NCBI GenBank assembly: GCA_013350335.1
Contig: CM023534.1
Location: 20,541,302-20,605,301, forward strand
DNA: 64,000 nucleotides
From: Chimonanthus salicifolius
Lineage: Eukaryota > Streptophyta > Magnoliopsida > Laurales > Calycanthaceae
Direction: 5' to 3'
The translations under genes and the position numbers were made by a program. The notes under the pieces were generated by a model, which made no database searches, was not told the DNA's origin, and was given only the letters and a program-made list of their open reading frames with translations. Positions 1 through 11,645 of the stretch are shown here, piece after piece. Numbering within the stretch: the first letter of the stretch is position 1; each line of letters begins with the position of its first letter.

Positions 1-796
1 GAATGACGGTTCTTCCACCAGCAGCGCCGGCGAGTCGGGTTGGATGCCGCAAGCCAGAGCGGTGCTACTCTCTGGTAATCGTAAACGGAACTCGAATTCA
101 AAGGTAGGCATTCTGCTGGTTTTTTTACTACCTGTTTTTTTTTTCCTTTTTTGGGGTTTTTACTCTTTTTTTTCTCTCTCTTTCTTTCTTTCTCGGGGTT
201 TTGAAATTTGAATGATGAATGAAACCCTTCATTCAAGATGACGAAACCCTTACCTTCCTTCATGAATTCATGCCTTTTGGTTTTATTTTATTTCTTTTTA
301 TTAAACCCTACTTTCGTTTCTCTCTGTTTTTTTTTTTTCTCGTTTTTTCTTTCTTTCTCGGAGGTTTTGACATTTGAAAGATGAAACCGTTGACGCAAGA
401 TGACGAAAATACCCATACATTTCGTCCAAGACAAGGTATCTTGGTCAGGATGGGAAGGTGCCTTTGATTGGGCTCTACATATGTGTTGGGTTGGTCTGGG
501 CCGTCTGGCTAGGGTTTGCATGGCCCCACCCCATCTGTAATCTCCGCTTTGATGATGAATCCATGCCTTTTGCTTTTATTTTTTTTCTTCGCATCATTAT
601 CAAAATACAATACAATAAAACTTAGAAGTGAGAGGGCCATGTGGCCAACCCACCACGTGTTAGTAACTACAGTTTGAATCTTAAATAAATAGAGGTAAAA
701 AAATAAAAATAAAAACTACTTTTGAAGGCCCATCATAGACTTGGACTCATTCAAGTAAATGTCATAAATCAACATTAAATCACGGTCTACATTAAA

Positions 797-950
797 TCAA
801 TGCTCATACCCAAGTGTGGGTGGCGGCGGCGGTCCCCGGTGGAGGAAAATGTCTGGACCCAAACCAACCATGGTCCATTACCGCTCACCCGTGCACGAAA
901 GAAGCCCGTATCTGGGGTCGCACCGGTTGCAACTTCGACGGCAATCCTTG
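797..950 (+). pseudogene. Thaumatin-like protein (PR-5) fragment, copy 1
   Basis: The reading begins QCSYP, as in mature thaumatin-like proteins. After one extra A in the run CCCAAGTGTGG it continues in another frame with LDPNQPWSI, then [13 protein letters not shown]. The match stops at about 950 and runs into unrelated sequence (GGAGATCATAGAAATCTCC, repeated at 1230-1248). The fragment has a frameshift, no signal peptide and none of the downstream cysteines, so it cannot make a folded protein. It lies between exon 1 and the last exon of the EAR gene on the same strand, as in units 2 and 3. PR-5 proteins are normally secreted antifungal or stress proteins of about 225 residues with 16 cysteines. 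This is a remnant. Confidence 0.8.
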
Positions 951-1618
951 GAGATCATAGAAATCTCCTACATTATCTACGAAAGACTAAATAGTTTAAA
1001 ACTTAGGACCCAATGAATAATTTCTAGTACCTTGGAGATCAATAATATCTATTGTGAACCGCTTTGCTACAAATTAGTGTGAATTTTCAATTATAACCTT
1101 AATATGAGCAAAAAGTTATCAGATTTTACTGTCTAAATCCTCACTCACTTCATTTATGGTAATATTTTTGTTGAACCCCTATTCCCCATAATAATAAAAA
1201 AATTATTTCAAGAATAATTTCTAGTACCTTGGAGATCATAGAAATCTCCTACATTTTCTACTCAAAGACTTTTTCCTGACCCCTGAGATACAATCACTGT
1301 AATACAACCAGCCAATCTGGTGTTAATGAAGCAGTAGTTGAGATCTCCTAAAATTAAAGGGCTCTAGACAGAGTGAGATTTTAAGGGCCCCTGGTGACCG
1401 GTATATTAAGGAGTTTACATGTGTGGGGGCAATTTCTATCTGAAGAAGACCCTGCTTAAATCCAATATAAAACCATTCGTTCTTTCATTTACAGAGTAAT
1501 CAGATGGCACTGTATGGTACCTGGCTTAGCGTCAGATAAATGGGCACATGTTGAATGGACCCTAACCTGAATATTCTTATCTCATTTCTATTTTTCTTTT
1601 GTTTTGCAATTTGAACAG
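951..1618 (+). other. Intron sequence with short local duplications
   Basis: This stretch lies between the thaumatin-like fragment and the putative exon at 1619. The string TTTCTAGTACCTTGGAGATC occurs near 1021 and again near 1216. The block GGAGATCATAGAAATCTCC occurs near 951 and 1231. A local duplication of roughly 200 bp explains this. No coding sequence is recognised. Confidence 0.45.
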
Positions 1619-2061
1619 AAATTGGAGGAGCAACCTAAGATTTCGACAGATCTGCAGAGTGAAAATATGCCCATAAAGAAACTGAAAGAAAGTCATTTCT
1701 TTCTCTCTTCTCTGCTATTTTTTGTTAACTGATTTTACATATTTTAGGCTAATATAAGCATGATTATTGCAATAATGCACTTGTTAATTCTTTTGTGATA
1801 TGTTATTTGGGCAAGTTTTGTTAATATTTTTGAATGTTCTCCTTTTGCAGTTGAGGTTGAAGCTTTCATCAACACATTTATCAAAGCCAGTAGCTGCCTC
1901 AAATATTGTCTTCCGAGTCCCAGATCTCAATCTGCCTCTTGAATATGAGGATTGAATGCAATTCATTTATACAGTCAAGCCAAAGCAAGTGTATATATGC
2001 AGTCATATGTGGGTAGAATATTATTTGGAGCGTACTATCCTATCTTCATCACTATAAATAT

Positions 2062-2235
2062 GATTGAGGTGTTCAAAGTTTCTTAGAGCACTCGATTAGT
2101 TCTCAGAGTATACGTGTAAGTCTTGTTACTCGCACATACTGTATAGAGCTATGAGAAGTGTCTTTTGAAGTGAGATGGGATTTGAACTCGGAGCTCTTGT
2201 ATTTTGAGACAGGATATGGCCAACCCTTGATATTA
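2062..2235 (-). mobile_element. tRNA-derived SINE family A, antisense (unit 1)
   Basis: Read on the minus strand, this copy starts near 2235, has a Pol III B-box-like GAGTTCAAATCCC (about 2176-2188), and ends in a stretch starting GAACACCTC. The same element sits at the same place in units 2 and 3. There it ends in an A tail and is bracketed by copies of ACTTAAATTGTATTTTTT. In unit 1 only the right-hand copy of that repeat remains (TACTTAAATTGTATTTTTT after 2235), and the left flank has been rearranged. It is a SINE rather than a tRNA gene because no acceptor-stem pairing is visible. Confidence 0.65.
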
Positions 2236-3053
2236 CTTAAATTGTATTTTTTGTTTTGGTTATTTTGTGAGTGGTGGTTTTTTCTTGAGACCGGGCCTGT
2301 TGTGGGCTACTTTGCTCTTTGCTCTGTGGTTTATGTTGTATTCGTTTTCAATCTCAATAAAATTGTTATCTTAAGAACAAAGCTTTCAACTCTATTGTTA
2401 TTGAAACTGTAGGAACCTTATTACAATGATGTGTCACTTGTTCATATTGGTTGATAAAACCATGTATATTGTAAGGGACATTTAGTTTGTCATGGAGATA
2501 GAAATTGAAAAAAAAATGCAAGAGAACTGGGCAATCATGAAATTGCATTTTTATGGGTATGTTTGGATTGGATAAAAATAATTAACTATTCAATAAAAAA
2601 TAGCTATTATTTTTTTTATGTATAAAAATAACTATTCGATTTTTTTTATGGTGAAGATTGTTTCCTAATTATTTTTAAAAGTAGTTTGGAAAATGTTGAA
2701 AAAATAAAAAATTCAACAACCATTTATGGTTGGATTTAGGCGATGGAAAAGGGATGAAGGCACTGTGCTAAAGACCATTATTGTTAGATTCAACATCAAA
2801 CATTTATGAAAGTAATACTTTAAATTTTTTTTAAGAGCCATTTCTCATCACCTTTCAGATTTCTTTGAAATTTAAAAATTAAAGAACTCATATATTTGAG
2901 TTTTCCATTTTTAAAAGCAAAATAATCATAGATTTTTTAAGCCTAAAAATCAAATTATTAGTGGATTAAGTTCAATAAGCCAACAGCGAGGGATTTAGCC
3001 CCTCAAATGATTGGTCAAACCCCCCTCATGTATCCCTCATAAGCTAAGTCAAT

Positions 3054-3168
3054 TACGCTGCCATATCGGCCGAAAACTATTGCGTACGGTCGATACAATA
3101 TATATCAACCGATATAATAAGGCTCTGGAAAGCTGTATCATACGTATCGGCCGATATCTAAGTACACC
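3054..3168. repeat. ATCGGCCGAT-type palindromic MITE in unit 1
   Basis: A block of about 110 bp is rich in TATCGGCCGA, GTCGATAC and ATCAACCGATAT. It interrupts sequence that is continuous in units 2 and 3 (between GCTAAGT and the TGTTGAGCTA block). CTAAGT stands on both sides, so it may be the target duplication. The same palindromes occur at 4700-4795, 21375-21470 and, longest, at 24529-24976. Confidence 0.5.
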
Positions 3169-3814
3169 CCTTGTTACTGTTGAGCTACTGCCGTCCATTC
3201 ATTGATACTGGTCTCACTTGTCACCCTTCTTTTTCTTTTCTTTTATTTTTTTCTCCTTCAACTAGGATTTGAGTTTCTTATTTTTCAAATCCAAAAAAAA
3301 AAATGAGACACCCATTTTTAAGAGCTTAAAGATTACTGAATCGGAGTTGGCTTTGGGTTTTAAATCAAGTGGAATCAAATTTTGTTTTTTATTTTTTTAA
3401 AACTTAAATAATAGATAATTTTTAAGCTTAATTGAGAAAATGGGTTTTCTAAACCTAAAATTTACATACATCTACAGTTATTTTCTAATATTTAAATGTA
3501 AAAGAGATTGAGAAATCTTTAAGTTCAAAAAGGTATTCAAATTTTAAATCGAGATGTTCGTGGTTCGAATCCATAACCTTATATTGAAATATTTCTATCT
3601 TAAATATGATAATGTCAACTACTCTTGCTGGAATTTGGTAATAAAATAATTTTTCAGCACCACTTCGTTGTTGGAACTTAGAACCTGAATTTATATCTAA
3701 AATAAACATATCATAATCTGATTTAGGACGATAAATGGCTTCAAAAGAATGCCACATGCATGCACGTGAATTTTTTGAGCAGAATTTTAATTTGACTCGC
3801 ACGATCTAATTCGA

Positions 3815-4154
3815 AAAATTAGTGGGTTGGATTATGTATTTGTAAATTTAAGAATAAATTGGGTTGGAAAAAAATCCATATGAAATTCGAGTAATTCCGA
3901 GCTCAAAAATTTTAAATCAACTCGATCAGACCTAACCTAAATTAACCCGATCCAATTCGAGTTTCAGAAAATAAAAAAAACATGTGAATGATTTTTTTTC
4001 ACTGTTGTTGATTTTTTTTCTCAAATTTAGGCTAAAAACAGTTTGAATTGTTGGATCAGCAACTTGAGTCGAGTCAGACTGGACTCAATAATTTTTTATA
4101 TGAGTTGGATTAATTTATTAAAATCTGATCAAACTTGTCTGAATTTCAGCCCTA
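3815..4154. mobile_element. MITE of the TAGGGTGAAA family, 5' truncated (unit 1)
   Basis: This is homologous to 13646-13953 and 23174-23637. Shared strings are GGATTATGTATTTGTAAATT, AACTCGATC and a right end ATTTCAGCCCTA. The left terminal repeat is missing. The right flank GACAAGCATATTAG is the same as in unit 2, so this insertion predates the split of those units. Confidence 0.5.
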
Positions 4155-5638
4155 GACAAGCATATTAGTTTTTCCTTTTTAATTTCTTTCACTTCTTTTC
4201 AAAGTGATTTCGAAAACTATTGCAAGAACAATCTCGGCCAACGAAAAAAATCTTACGGTTATTGTTCACCCATGCTTTTTTTACTTGATTACAAGAGCTT
4301 GCGCAGGTGAAAGATATATTGTAATTAAAAACTTGATTACTAAAAATAATTAAAGATTTTTCTTTTTTCTTTATAACTTATTTATTAAACGGCTTAGGGT
4401 CTGAATGAAATAGATGAATTTTTCTCAATAAACCTTAAACAACATAGCATCAAAATAATTTTGCAAACTTAAAAAAAGACATGGTAAACTTAAGAATAAC
4501 ATTCAAAACTAATTGAATTAAAATTAAAAATGATAAATTATAGCGACAATCACTTAATTGGCTTGCAAGTAGGCCACTAGCCGACCTTGGGCTTCACTAA
4601 TCAAGTATGTTTCTTCTCATTTTTAAAATGGGTTTGAGTTCTTTGGGTATCAAATCTATTAGAATTTTTTTTATGATTAAGGTGTCAAAGAGTTTTACCC
4701 AGGAGTTCGAATATCGGCCGATAGCACAATATCAACCGATATCGACCATTTTTGTTAAAAAAAAGGAGAGAGAAAAAAATCGGTCCGATACCAAATTTTA
4801 AACCCCTGGTTTTACCTGTATTTAGACATGGGATGTTTTAACGTGATTAATCCTTAAGACATATGTAAGCCTCCCAATTCCACATACACCAAGTAAACAA
4901 CTACGGAGAGTGACCCATAGGGGAAATCTATTAGAAATTTGACAAAAACATTGGAGATTATTCTTAGAAATTAAGGTACAAAAGAAAAATATCAAATTTT
5001 CATACGATAAAATGCATAATTTTCTGCAAAATCAAGCATTGGTACAGATTGAAATAATTTTGAATAAAAATGGAAGGTCTTTATCATAATTTTCTCTCGG
5101 CTTCTAATTTTGAAGCCCTAGCAAATGAATTTGGATTATTATATCAATGGCTAAATAGAGAACAATGTATATTGTATGAATTAGTATTAAATTTTGTTAA
5201 AAAAGATATAAGATATGCAATGAAAGAAAATAAGTGGCCGAAGAGCTAAAGTGACAACTCAAAAAATGTTACTTATCGATCATACGGTAACTCAAACATT
5301 ACAAAAATATATTTCTTTTAAAAAAAAATTATCATTTTTAAAAGTAAATAGCATATACGTAATTCATTTTTAATTATTTAAGTTAAACAATAACATTATT
5401 TTCTATTATTTATAGATGTAATAAGATCGATCATTTGGAGATGTTTCAAGAATATCAGTAACATGAAACAGGAAAAGAGGCGAGTCACCTAAATTGGAGC
5501 TTACTTTGTAGATAAGAGGTAAGTTAGTTTAATTTAAAATTATTATTTTCTATTCATTAACTATATGGAATTTTCTACATATTTATTGTGTTTCTATTGT
5601 TACCAATGTAGCAATAAAAGAAATCGAGTTGTTCATAT

Positions 5639-5790
5639 GGTGGTAGTTTAATTGGTAATCTCCCTTTTCAGGAAGTAGGATGTGTCAGGTTCGAGTCCCC
5701 ATGGGTGTACATTAGGGACAGTGGGTATTACCCTTGAGGATTTTTCGATTGGTTTCCTGCGGTTTCCCACATGTAAATTAAAAAAAAAAA
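5639..5790 (+). mobile_element. tRNA-derived SINE family B
   Basis: The head has an A-box-like TGGTAGTTTAATTGG and a B-box GGTTCGAGTCC (about 5689-5699). The body (GGTTTCCTGCGGTTTCCCAC) is followed by ATGTAAATT and an A tail. The same head, body and ACACGTAAATT-poly(A) end occur at 12381-12539, 19030-19185 and 21821-21985. It has tRNA-like Pol III boxes but no cloverleaf and a poly(A) end, as expected of a SINE. Confidence 0.75.
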
Positions 5791-7254
5791 TACTAGTTAC
5801 ATTATTTAAAAGAATACTTTGCCAATTCATTTCAATGGAAATTAGGAAGTATCATGTTAATAACCTCAATTACCATTAAAGAGTAAAATGATATTTTTTA
5901 TTCATATGTTATATATGTTAATTTATATTAAATAAAATCAATTTCCACACATAGGGTCGATATATGTGAGGACGTTTTACATGAGTAAACTAATAGTCAA
6001 TCTAAATATATTAGAGGCAGAAGAGTAAATGCTATAGTATAATAATATGATTCTCTTTTATCAATAAAAAGTTATTATATATTATTTCTTATTATATAAC
6101 ATAGTATTTGACAATCTTATAACAAATTGAGGTACAAGAACAATGCAAGCGTAAAAATGACACAGTTCGCTAAAGTTAGAATTAATCTAAGTGATTTGAT
6201 GGCAAATTGGCAATCACTAAAGTACCGAAAAATAATATTTTGTTATTAACAAAACTTCTTAAATTTTAATATTATTCAATTATATGTGAAAATATTATTG
6301 TTTTTCTATTTTAATAACATGGGTAATATCAATTTTACTAAGACAATAACTGCAAAATTAAATATCGAGACACTTATATCATTTACAATACGTGGCAAAT
6401 GTAATATAAAATGCATTAATTTAATATTAAAAGTCTGCATGTATATTGAGGAATATAAGACTCAAAATGTCAAGTTAATTGCATCAATAAAAATCATATG
6501 TTCTAAGTTTTGTAAATTTTAATAATTTAATTTTTCTTTTTTAGAAACATTCTTATCAAAATCACAATGCAATGTGCCACCAATTTAGGTCTGAGTGAGA
6601 TGAGGCCGTCATACAAGAAAATGAGAGAGATCATGGTTTCATTTTTTTTTCCCTGTGGCAAGTGTACGGTGAAACCTAGTCTCTGGGTCCACTCAAGTGT
6701 TTAATCGACCCCATTTGAAGGAGGAATGCACGGCGAAAACCCTAATTTAGAAGTGCAAGTTAAATAAAGTAAAGGATGAGGTGCAAGTTAGAAAAAAATT
6801 AGTCAAGAATTTTCTGAAAATGCTAAAAAAATTTAGTCCTCGTAGCTATTTACATACTTTTTCTGCAAAAAAGTTCAAAAATTAGAATAATAATTTTAAG
6901 TTATTAAAACTTCGAGAACTTAAAAATTCAATTTTATTATTTTTTTGAGACAAACTTTTTAGTCTTTATGTTGATATATAGATCTTTTCAATAGATCTAT
7001 CTGAAATGAGTTCTATAAATATAAAAATGTTTAGAGATTGCAATAAAAAATTGAGTTTGAAAAATATAGTTTTATTGGTTAATTTGCTGTAAAATGTCCT
7101 TGGGGTTTAACTGTTTTTAATGAAACGGCTGATTCTACCTCGTTTATGATGTAAATTTTGAAATTAAAATAACAAAGTTAAATTCAGCATGGGTTGAATT
7201 CGTTGCACTAACGAGCTTGCGTTACGTTAAAAATTAGTTGTATAATTTTTATTT

Positions 7255-7440
7255 CTTTTATAATCGAGGTGTCCAAGGTCTCTTAGAGCATTTGACTAAT
7301 CTTCAGAGTATGTGCAAGATTCTCTACCTACACATCGGGTAAAATTATGAAGAGTGATCCTTTGAGGCGAGATGAGATTCAAACTCATAACTCCTACTTT
7401 CTTAAGCGAGTTCTTGACCAATACACCACTTCCTTGATAT
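7255..7440 (-). mobile_element. tRNA-derived SINE family A, antisense
   Basis: On the minus strand it begins with an A-box-like GTGGTGTATTGGTCAAG, continues with B-box GAGTTTGAATCTC, and has the body also seen inside the three tandem units (complement of GAGGTGTTCAAAG...CTTAGAGCA). This copy lies outside the units, so it is an independent insertion of the same family. Confidence 0.7.
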
Positions 7441-8876
7441 TAAGTAGGTTGCATAAGTTAGGCCCCTAACATTCATAATTAATCCTCCCATCATAAAACT
7501 TAGTCTATCTCAATTTTTAACCATCATTTTTATATATTAGATCCAATGTAAGAACACTTCAAATGAATAGATATTTTATCTTTATCTAATTTAGAAAGTA
7601 TTCTTTAGTTAAGAATATGCTATACATGTTTGACAATGATTTTTACATTGATATATAAGAATATAGTAAAATTGTCAAGATGATTAAACCATTAACTCGA
7701 AGCTTGCGTTGTTTTAGCTTTACAATAGATAAATCATACGTAAAAAACATTATAATATAGATAACTCTAACCTTATAAACAAATGTTCTACTAATCAGAC
7801 TTACAATGACAGTCTGCATTCAATTTGAAGAAAACAAAAAGTTACTATAAAAATAAATATTGAACAAAGATAGTATTTATAATTGATATAAGAGAATCAA
7901 GTAATGGTATTAGATATCTAAATTAATAAAAAATGATCGCAGTGAAAAAAACAATTAATAATTATTAACATATTTAAATATAAAGAATTAAGGGTTTAAC
8001 CAATTGATCAACAATAAGTCTAAGTTGAAAAAAAAAAAATTTAAAGCATTAACCTAGAAGCATTAATATTGTAACATTGTGATCGTTGTAATTGAATACC
8101 TAAAAAATTCATAAGGGAAAAATGGCAAATATAACTAGGAAAATTATATTTAAACTCGAGATCAATAAATATCACTTAAGTGATATATATATATATATAT
8201 ATGTTTTTTGAGTTCATAAATATTAATTATTTTAAGTTACTTTTATTTTTTAAACTTTGTACGTCTGGAAATATATTTTGATTCACGTATAAAAAACATT
8301 GCAATTAACCCAATAAGCTATAACAAAAAATTTTGATATTTTAAATTTATATTTCATTTTAATTTTTAATGATAATAGTTGATATAAAAATTACTTTAAT
8401 TGAAAAGTCTACACTTTGAAGAGAGAAGAAAATGGCAATGAAAATTGAAATGGAAATGGAAAGATAATTTAATAAGGAAAAGATGGAAATAAAATTTTGC
8501 AATTTAATAATTATTGAATTATATTTTATAATGGTAATAATTATTAAGTTGAAGGGTAAAGAAGTTGAAAATGTTGGATTGTCGGTATTCTATTTCTACC
8601 GTATTTAAGACACCGGTGTCAATAATTTCCCATTTTCCCCTGAAAAGTAATCAGTTCTTCATTTTAGCCTTTCGAGACTTCGACGGGATTTCCGGGAAAA
8701 CTTTTCTATCTCTTTATTCACTGTCTTATCAGAGCATTTCTTTCTATCTTCTCTACGCCGTCGGAGGAGGAGGCGATATGGATTCCTGGGTGGCAGATGC
8801 CATTTCAGACACCTTTGTCGTTTCGAAGTTCTTGATGGAGCTTTCCCAATCAAATCAGGGGAAGAGCAAGGTGGAT

Positions 8877-9032
8877 CCTCAGCCGCTGCAAGGGTTTCGA
8901 AGGAAACGGTCGAGGATGATAACTCTCGACGTAATTAAAGAATCCAAGATGGCTCCTCAGCCGCTGCAAGGGTTTCGAAGGAAACGGTCGAGGATGATAA
9001 CTCTCGACGTACTTAAAGAATCCAAGAAAGAT
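8877..9032 (+). repeat. 78-bp in-frame tandem duplication in exon 1 of copy 2
   Basis: Two near-identical 78-bp units (8877-8954 and 8955-9032) each encode 26 codons spanning PQPLQGFRRKRSRMITLDV and the following KESK. The duplication keeps the frame. Copy 3 does not have this duplication and has a different one of 159 bp. Confidence 0.92.
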
Positions 9033-9980
9033 GAATCAAGGCCAAGACGCGCCAGCCCCACTACACCGCTTTCTTGGACGGACGGTTCTTCCACCAGCAG
9101 CGCCTGGCGAGTCGAGCGGGATGCTGCAAGCCAGAACAGAACTACTCTCTGGGAATCGGAAACGGAAATCGAATTCAAAGGTAGGCATTCTGCTGGTTTT
9201 TTACTCTGTTTTCTTTTTCTCCCTCTTTCTGGTTTTTTACTCTTTTTTTTTCTCTCCTCTTTCTTTCGTTCTTTCTCGGTGATCTTGAAATTTGAAAGAT
9301 GAATGAAACCTGTTCACAGAAGATGACGAAACCCTTACATTTCGTCATGAATTCTTGCCTTTTGCTTTTATTTGATTTCTAAATCTTATTATTATTCTTT
9401 TATTAAACCCTACTTTCGTTTTCTCTCTGTTTTTTTTTCTCGGAGGTTTTGACATTTGAAAGATGAAACCCTTGACGCAAGATGACGAAAATACCCATAC
9501 ATTTCGTCCAAGACAAGGGTATCTTGGTCAGGATGGGAAGGTGCCTCTGATTGGGCCCTACATATGTGATGGATTGGTCTGGGCCGTCTGGCTAGGGTTT
9601 GCACGGCCCCTCCCGATTTGTAGTCTCCGCTTTCATGAAGAATCCATGCCTTTTGCTTTTATTTTATTATTATCAAGATTTTTTTACTAAGAAATTAAAC
9701 TACAAAATACAACACAATAAAACTTAGAAGTGAGAGGGCCATGTAGCCAACCCACCACGTGTTATTATCTAAAGTTTGAATCTTAAATAAATACAGGTAA
9801 AAAAATAAAAATAAAAACTACTTTTGATGGGCCATCATAGACTTGGACTCATCCTAGTAAAAGTCATAAATCCACATTAAATCACGGTCTACAATCAAGT
9901 GGGGCCCACCTAAGTCAAGTCAACTTTATGTGATTGGGTATTCGGATTTGCTCAGACATACCCAAAGGGTTATTTCCGCC

Positions 9981-9988
9981 TATAAATT
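9981..9988 (+). promoter_or_regulatory. TATA box of thaumatin-like copy 2
   Basis: TATAAATT lies 94 bp upstream of the ATG at 10075, followed by a leader with CAAATCACAAAACAGAGAAG. The matching position in unit 3 (about 17101-17113) has lost the TATA sequence. So the gene once had its own promoter, and the element is a relic. Confidence 0.5.
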
Positions 9989-10074
9989 AGGAGCTCTTTT
10001 CAAAGTGCAAATCACAAAACAGAGAAGCTAAAGCCCAATAAAACTTTCCTCTTCTCCTTTATCAACTCCACAAC

Positions 10075-10709
10075 ATGGCCTCAATTCTCCTCCTTCCTCT
10101 CTTGGTTACCATCAGGTGTGAAATAAACCTCAAAAAATCAAATCACAAATCAAAAACGATTCAAGAGCACGCCAGAACACACAGTTTTACGTGGTTCGGC
10201 AAAACCATTTATGTCCACAGGGTGTGATTATTCCACTATAAAAAATAAAATCCGGACATTATAAGGATTTCACAATTCTTCCCATTGTTCCCTTCCCCAC
10301 AGACCCTTTTTCTCTTCTCTGGTGGGCCTGCCAGGAAATATAGCTCAGGCCCAGAGGACTTTGAGCCAAATCCAACACCATCACCCATGCGGCTACATTC
10401 GAGATTAAAATTCAATGCTCATACCCAGTGTGGACCGCGGCAGTGTCCGTTGGAGGAAAACGTCTGGACCCAAACCAATCATGGTCCATTACTGCAGACC
10501 CGGGCACAAAAGAAGCCGGTATCTGGGGTCATACTGGTTGCAATTTCGACGGCACTGGACAGGGCCATTGCGAGACCGGCGACTGTGGCGACCTTCTGGA
10601 ATGCAAGGCCTACGGGCAACCACCCAATACGTTGGCTGAATATGCATTGAACCAATACATGCCAATGGACTTCATCCTGACATCCAGCGGCAGGCCTTTT
10701 GGCAATTGA
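10075..10709 (+). pseudogene. Thaumatin-like protein (PR-5) pseudogene, copy 2
   Basis: The signal peptide start MASILLLPLL is at 10075. A 262-bp insertion follows (10115-10376). The mature part then reads ATFEIKIQCSYPVWTAAV, LDPNQSWSI, GIWGHTGCNFDGTGQGHC and ETGDCGDLLEC, which is close to the thaumatin family signature, then PPNTLAEYALNQY. At NQY it jumps to a segment like the later PMDF-P-TS part of PR-5 proteins, so the middle of the family sequence (the LDFFDISLVDGF region) is missing. A stop follows at 10707-10709. The C-terminal half with its cysteines is absent. The signal peptide and mature part are also out of frame at the equivalent junction in unit 3. Family members are secreted, disulfide-rich antifungal or osmotic-stress proteins. 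This copy is not functional. Confidence 0.88.
10115..10376. mobile_element. TRIM-like LTR insertion in the thaumatin-like signal peptide
   Basis: A 262-bp piece is bracketed by ACCATCA (10108-10114 and 10377-10383). Just inside is TGTGAAATAAACC, followed by ACACAGTTTTACGTGGTTCGGC-type sequence, a common start of small plant terminal-repeat retrotransposons. Unit 3 lacks the piece and has the nearly uninterrupted TACCATCACGCATCACCC. The exact ends are uncertain because TG/CA termini and the 7-bp repeat do not coincide perfectly. Confidence 0.7.
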
Positions 10710-11645
10710 AAATAGATAAGTGACTATTTTTTCTTCCGCAAACAACCCAAACCATCTAACATATAAGAAATTGGCACATGAGGACCATCTCTACATAACA
10801 ATTACATGCAAATATCAAATCAATGCATACTCTGACAATCAATGGAAGAAGATTTATATTGAACAAGTGATGGATCAAGTAACAATATGAACAATCGACT
10901 CTGTGTAGATTTGTTCAGTGCACACCTAACATAGACTAGAGAAATGTGATTAACATGTGGATGGTACCATCATCCTTGTGCAACATGATTAGGATTACTG
11001 ATTTCGTAAAGACGTCTATTGGCAGACTTGATTTGGTTAATTCAACCCCCCCCTGATTTGAATTAGTACATGCATCAGTTTGTACTTCTGCTGTTTCGCT
11101 TTTTATTTTTGTATTATGTGTGGATTTTATCTTTAAATGGGTTAATTGACAGGCTCTGACATTGATTTCTTTTGACTGGGTTCAGGTTGATATTACCCAA
11201 GACAAAAAAATGAAGTTTACCATTAAAGCTGGAAAGACTAAGAAGGTATGATCTAATTCTAACCACAGTTTGATATCTTCTCAGTTCATCTTATTTAATA
11301 GTATATTCTTTATTAATTGGAATGTAGAGTTCATGGGGTGTTAAACCATGATTCTTTTTGTTAATGAATTGGAGTTCTAACATGTGACAGGGCTTGCAGA
11401 ATGATGCAGATTCTCCGGAAGAGTTGAATAACATTGACATGCATAAGATTTTCTTCCGAGTCCCAGATCTGAATCTGCATCCTGAATCTGAGGATTGAAT
11501 GAAATTTGATTTATACAGTCAAGCCAAAGCGAGTGTATATATGTAGTCCTATATAGATAGAATATTCTTGACGGCGTGTACTAGCGTATGGAGCCAACAC
11601 TATCTTCATCACTATCAGCTCTACAGAACTTAAATTGTATTTTTT

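Larger units (their letters stand above)
1..1955 (+). pseudogene. EAR-motif (DLNLP) gene copy 1, partial, probably decayed
   Basis: Only the last 103 bases of exon 1 are in the window. They read in frame as GSSTSSAGE...NRKRNSNSK and stop at the donor AAG|GTAGGC, which matches copies 2 and 3. The last exon is best read as 1851-1955: acceptor TTTTGCAG, 34 codons ending FRVPDLNLPLEYED and TGA. DLNLP is a DLNxxP-type EAR motif, known in plants to recruit TOPLESS-class co-repressors. Between them, 1619-1690 looks like an exon (KLEEQPKISTDLQ...) after the acceptor TTGAACAG. However, its only nearby donor gives a phase that does not fit the last exon. The first half of the last exon (LRLKLSSTHLSK) is unlike copies 2 and 3 (LQNDADS). 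I do not recognise the family. A nuclear repressor-type protein is an inference from the EAR motif and the Arg/Lys-rich stretch. Confidence 0.6.
1..4640 (+). repeat. Tandem segmental duplication, unit 1 (5' end outside window)
   Basis: This is the first of three diverged direct copies of a multi-kilobase segment. It shares with units 2 and 3, in the same order: the end of exon 1 and its donor AAG|GTAGGC, a CT-rich intron start, a thaumatin-like fragment, the DLNLP last exon, a 3' flank starting TTTATACAGTCAAGCC, and a long non-coding tail. The last shared stretch with unit 3 is the TTGCAAGTAGG block (about 4560-4635, matching 20300-20390). Unit 1 lacks the SINE that units 2 and 3 carry after GAAATTTAAAAAT. 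It has private insertions with ATCGGCCGAT palindromes near 3060-3165 and 4700-4795. The outer boundaries are approximate because they were judged by eye. Confidence 0.88.
4641..8190. other. AT-rich spacer between units 1 and 2
   Basis: The spacer contains the ATCGGCCGAT block at 4700-4795, SINEs at 5639-5790 and 7255-7440, and a TA microsatellite near 8185-8203. The rest has no convincing coding frame, only short open stretches expected in AT-rich DNA. Confidence 0.7.
8778..11498 (+). pseudogene. EAR-motif (DLNLP) gene copy 2, frameshifted
   Basis: There are three exons: 8778-9180, 11186-11245 and 11391-11498. All borders follow GT-AG (AAAG|GTAGGC, TTCAG|GTTGAT, AAG|GTATGA, GACAG|GGC). The product starts MDSWVADAISDTF, has a basic FRRKRSR stretch and a Ser/Thr-rich SPTTPLSW stretch, a middle exon VDITQDKKMKFTIKAGKTKK, and a last exon ending RVPDLNLHPESED. 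Exon 1 is 403 bp, one base more than a multiple of three. An extra T near 9105 (AGCGCCTGGCGAG against AGCGCCGGCGAG in copy 3) shifts the frame before the donor. The EAR motif reads DLNLHP where copy 3 has DLNLPP. The start was chosen because it is conserved with copy 3, although the frame is open further upstream. The family is not recognised; decay is inferred from the frameshift. Confidence 0.75.

Noticed and set aside
3485..3802. 105-codon minus-strand frame in unit 1
   Set aside because: It is not conserved in the matching parts of units 2 and 3, has AT-driven composition and shows no domain.
8565..8777. Upstream ATG in frame with EAR gene copy 2, giving a longer N-terminus
   Set aside because: Copy 3 has no open frame over the full equivalent stretch, while MDSWVADA is conserved in both; the shorter start was kept.
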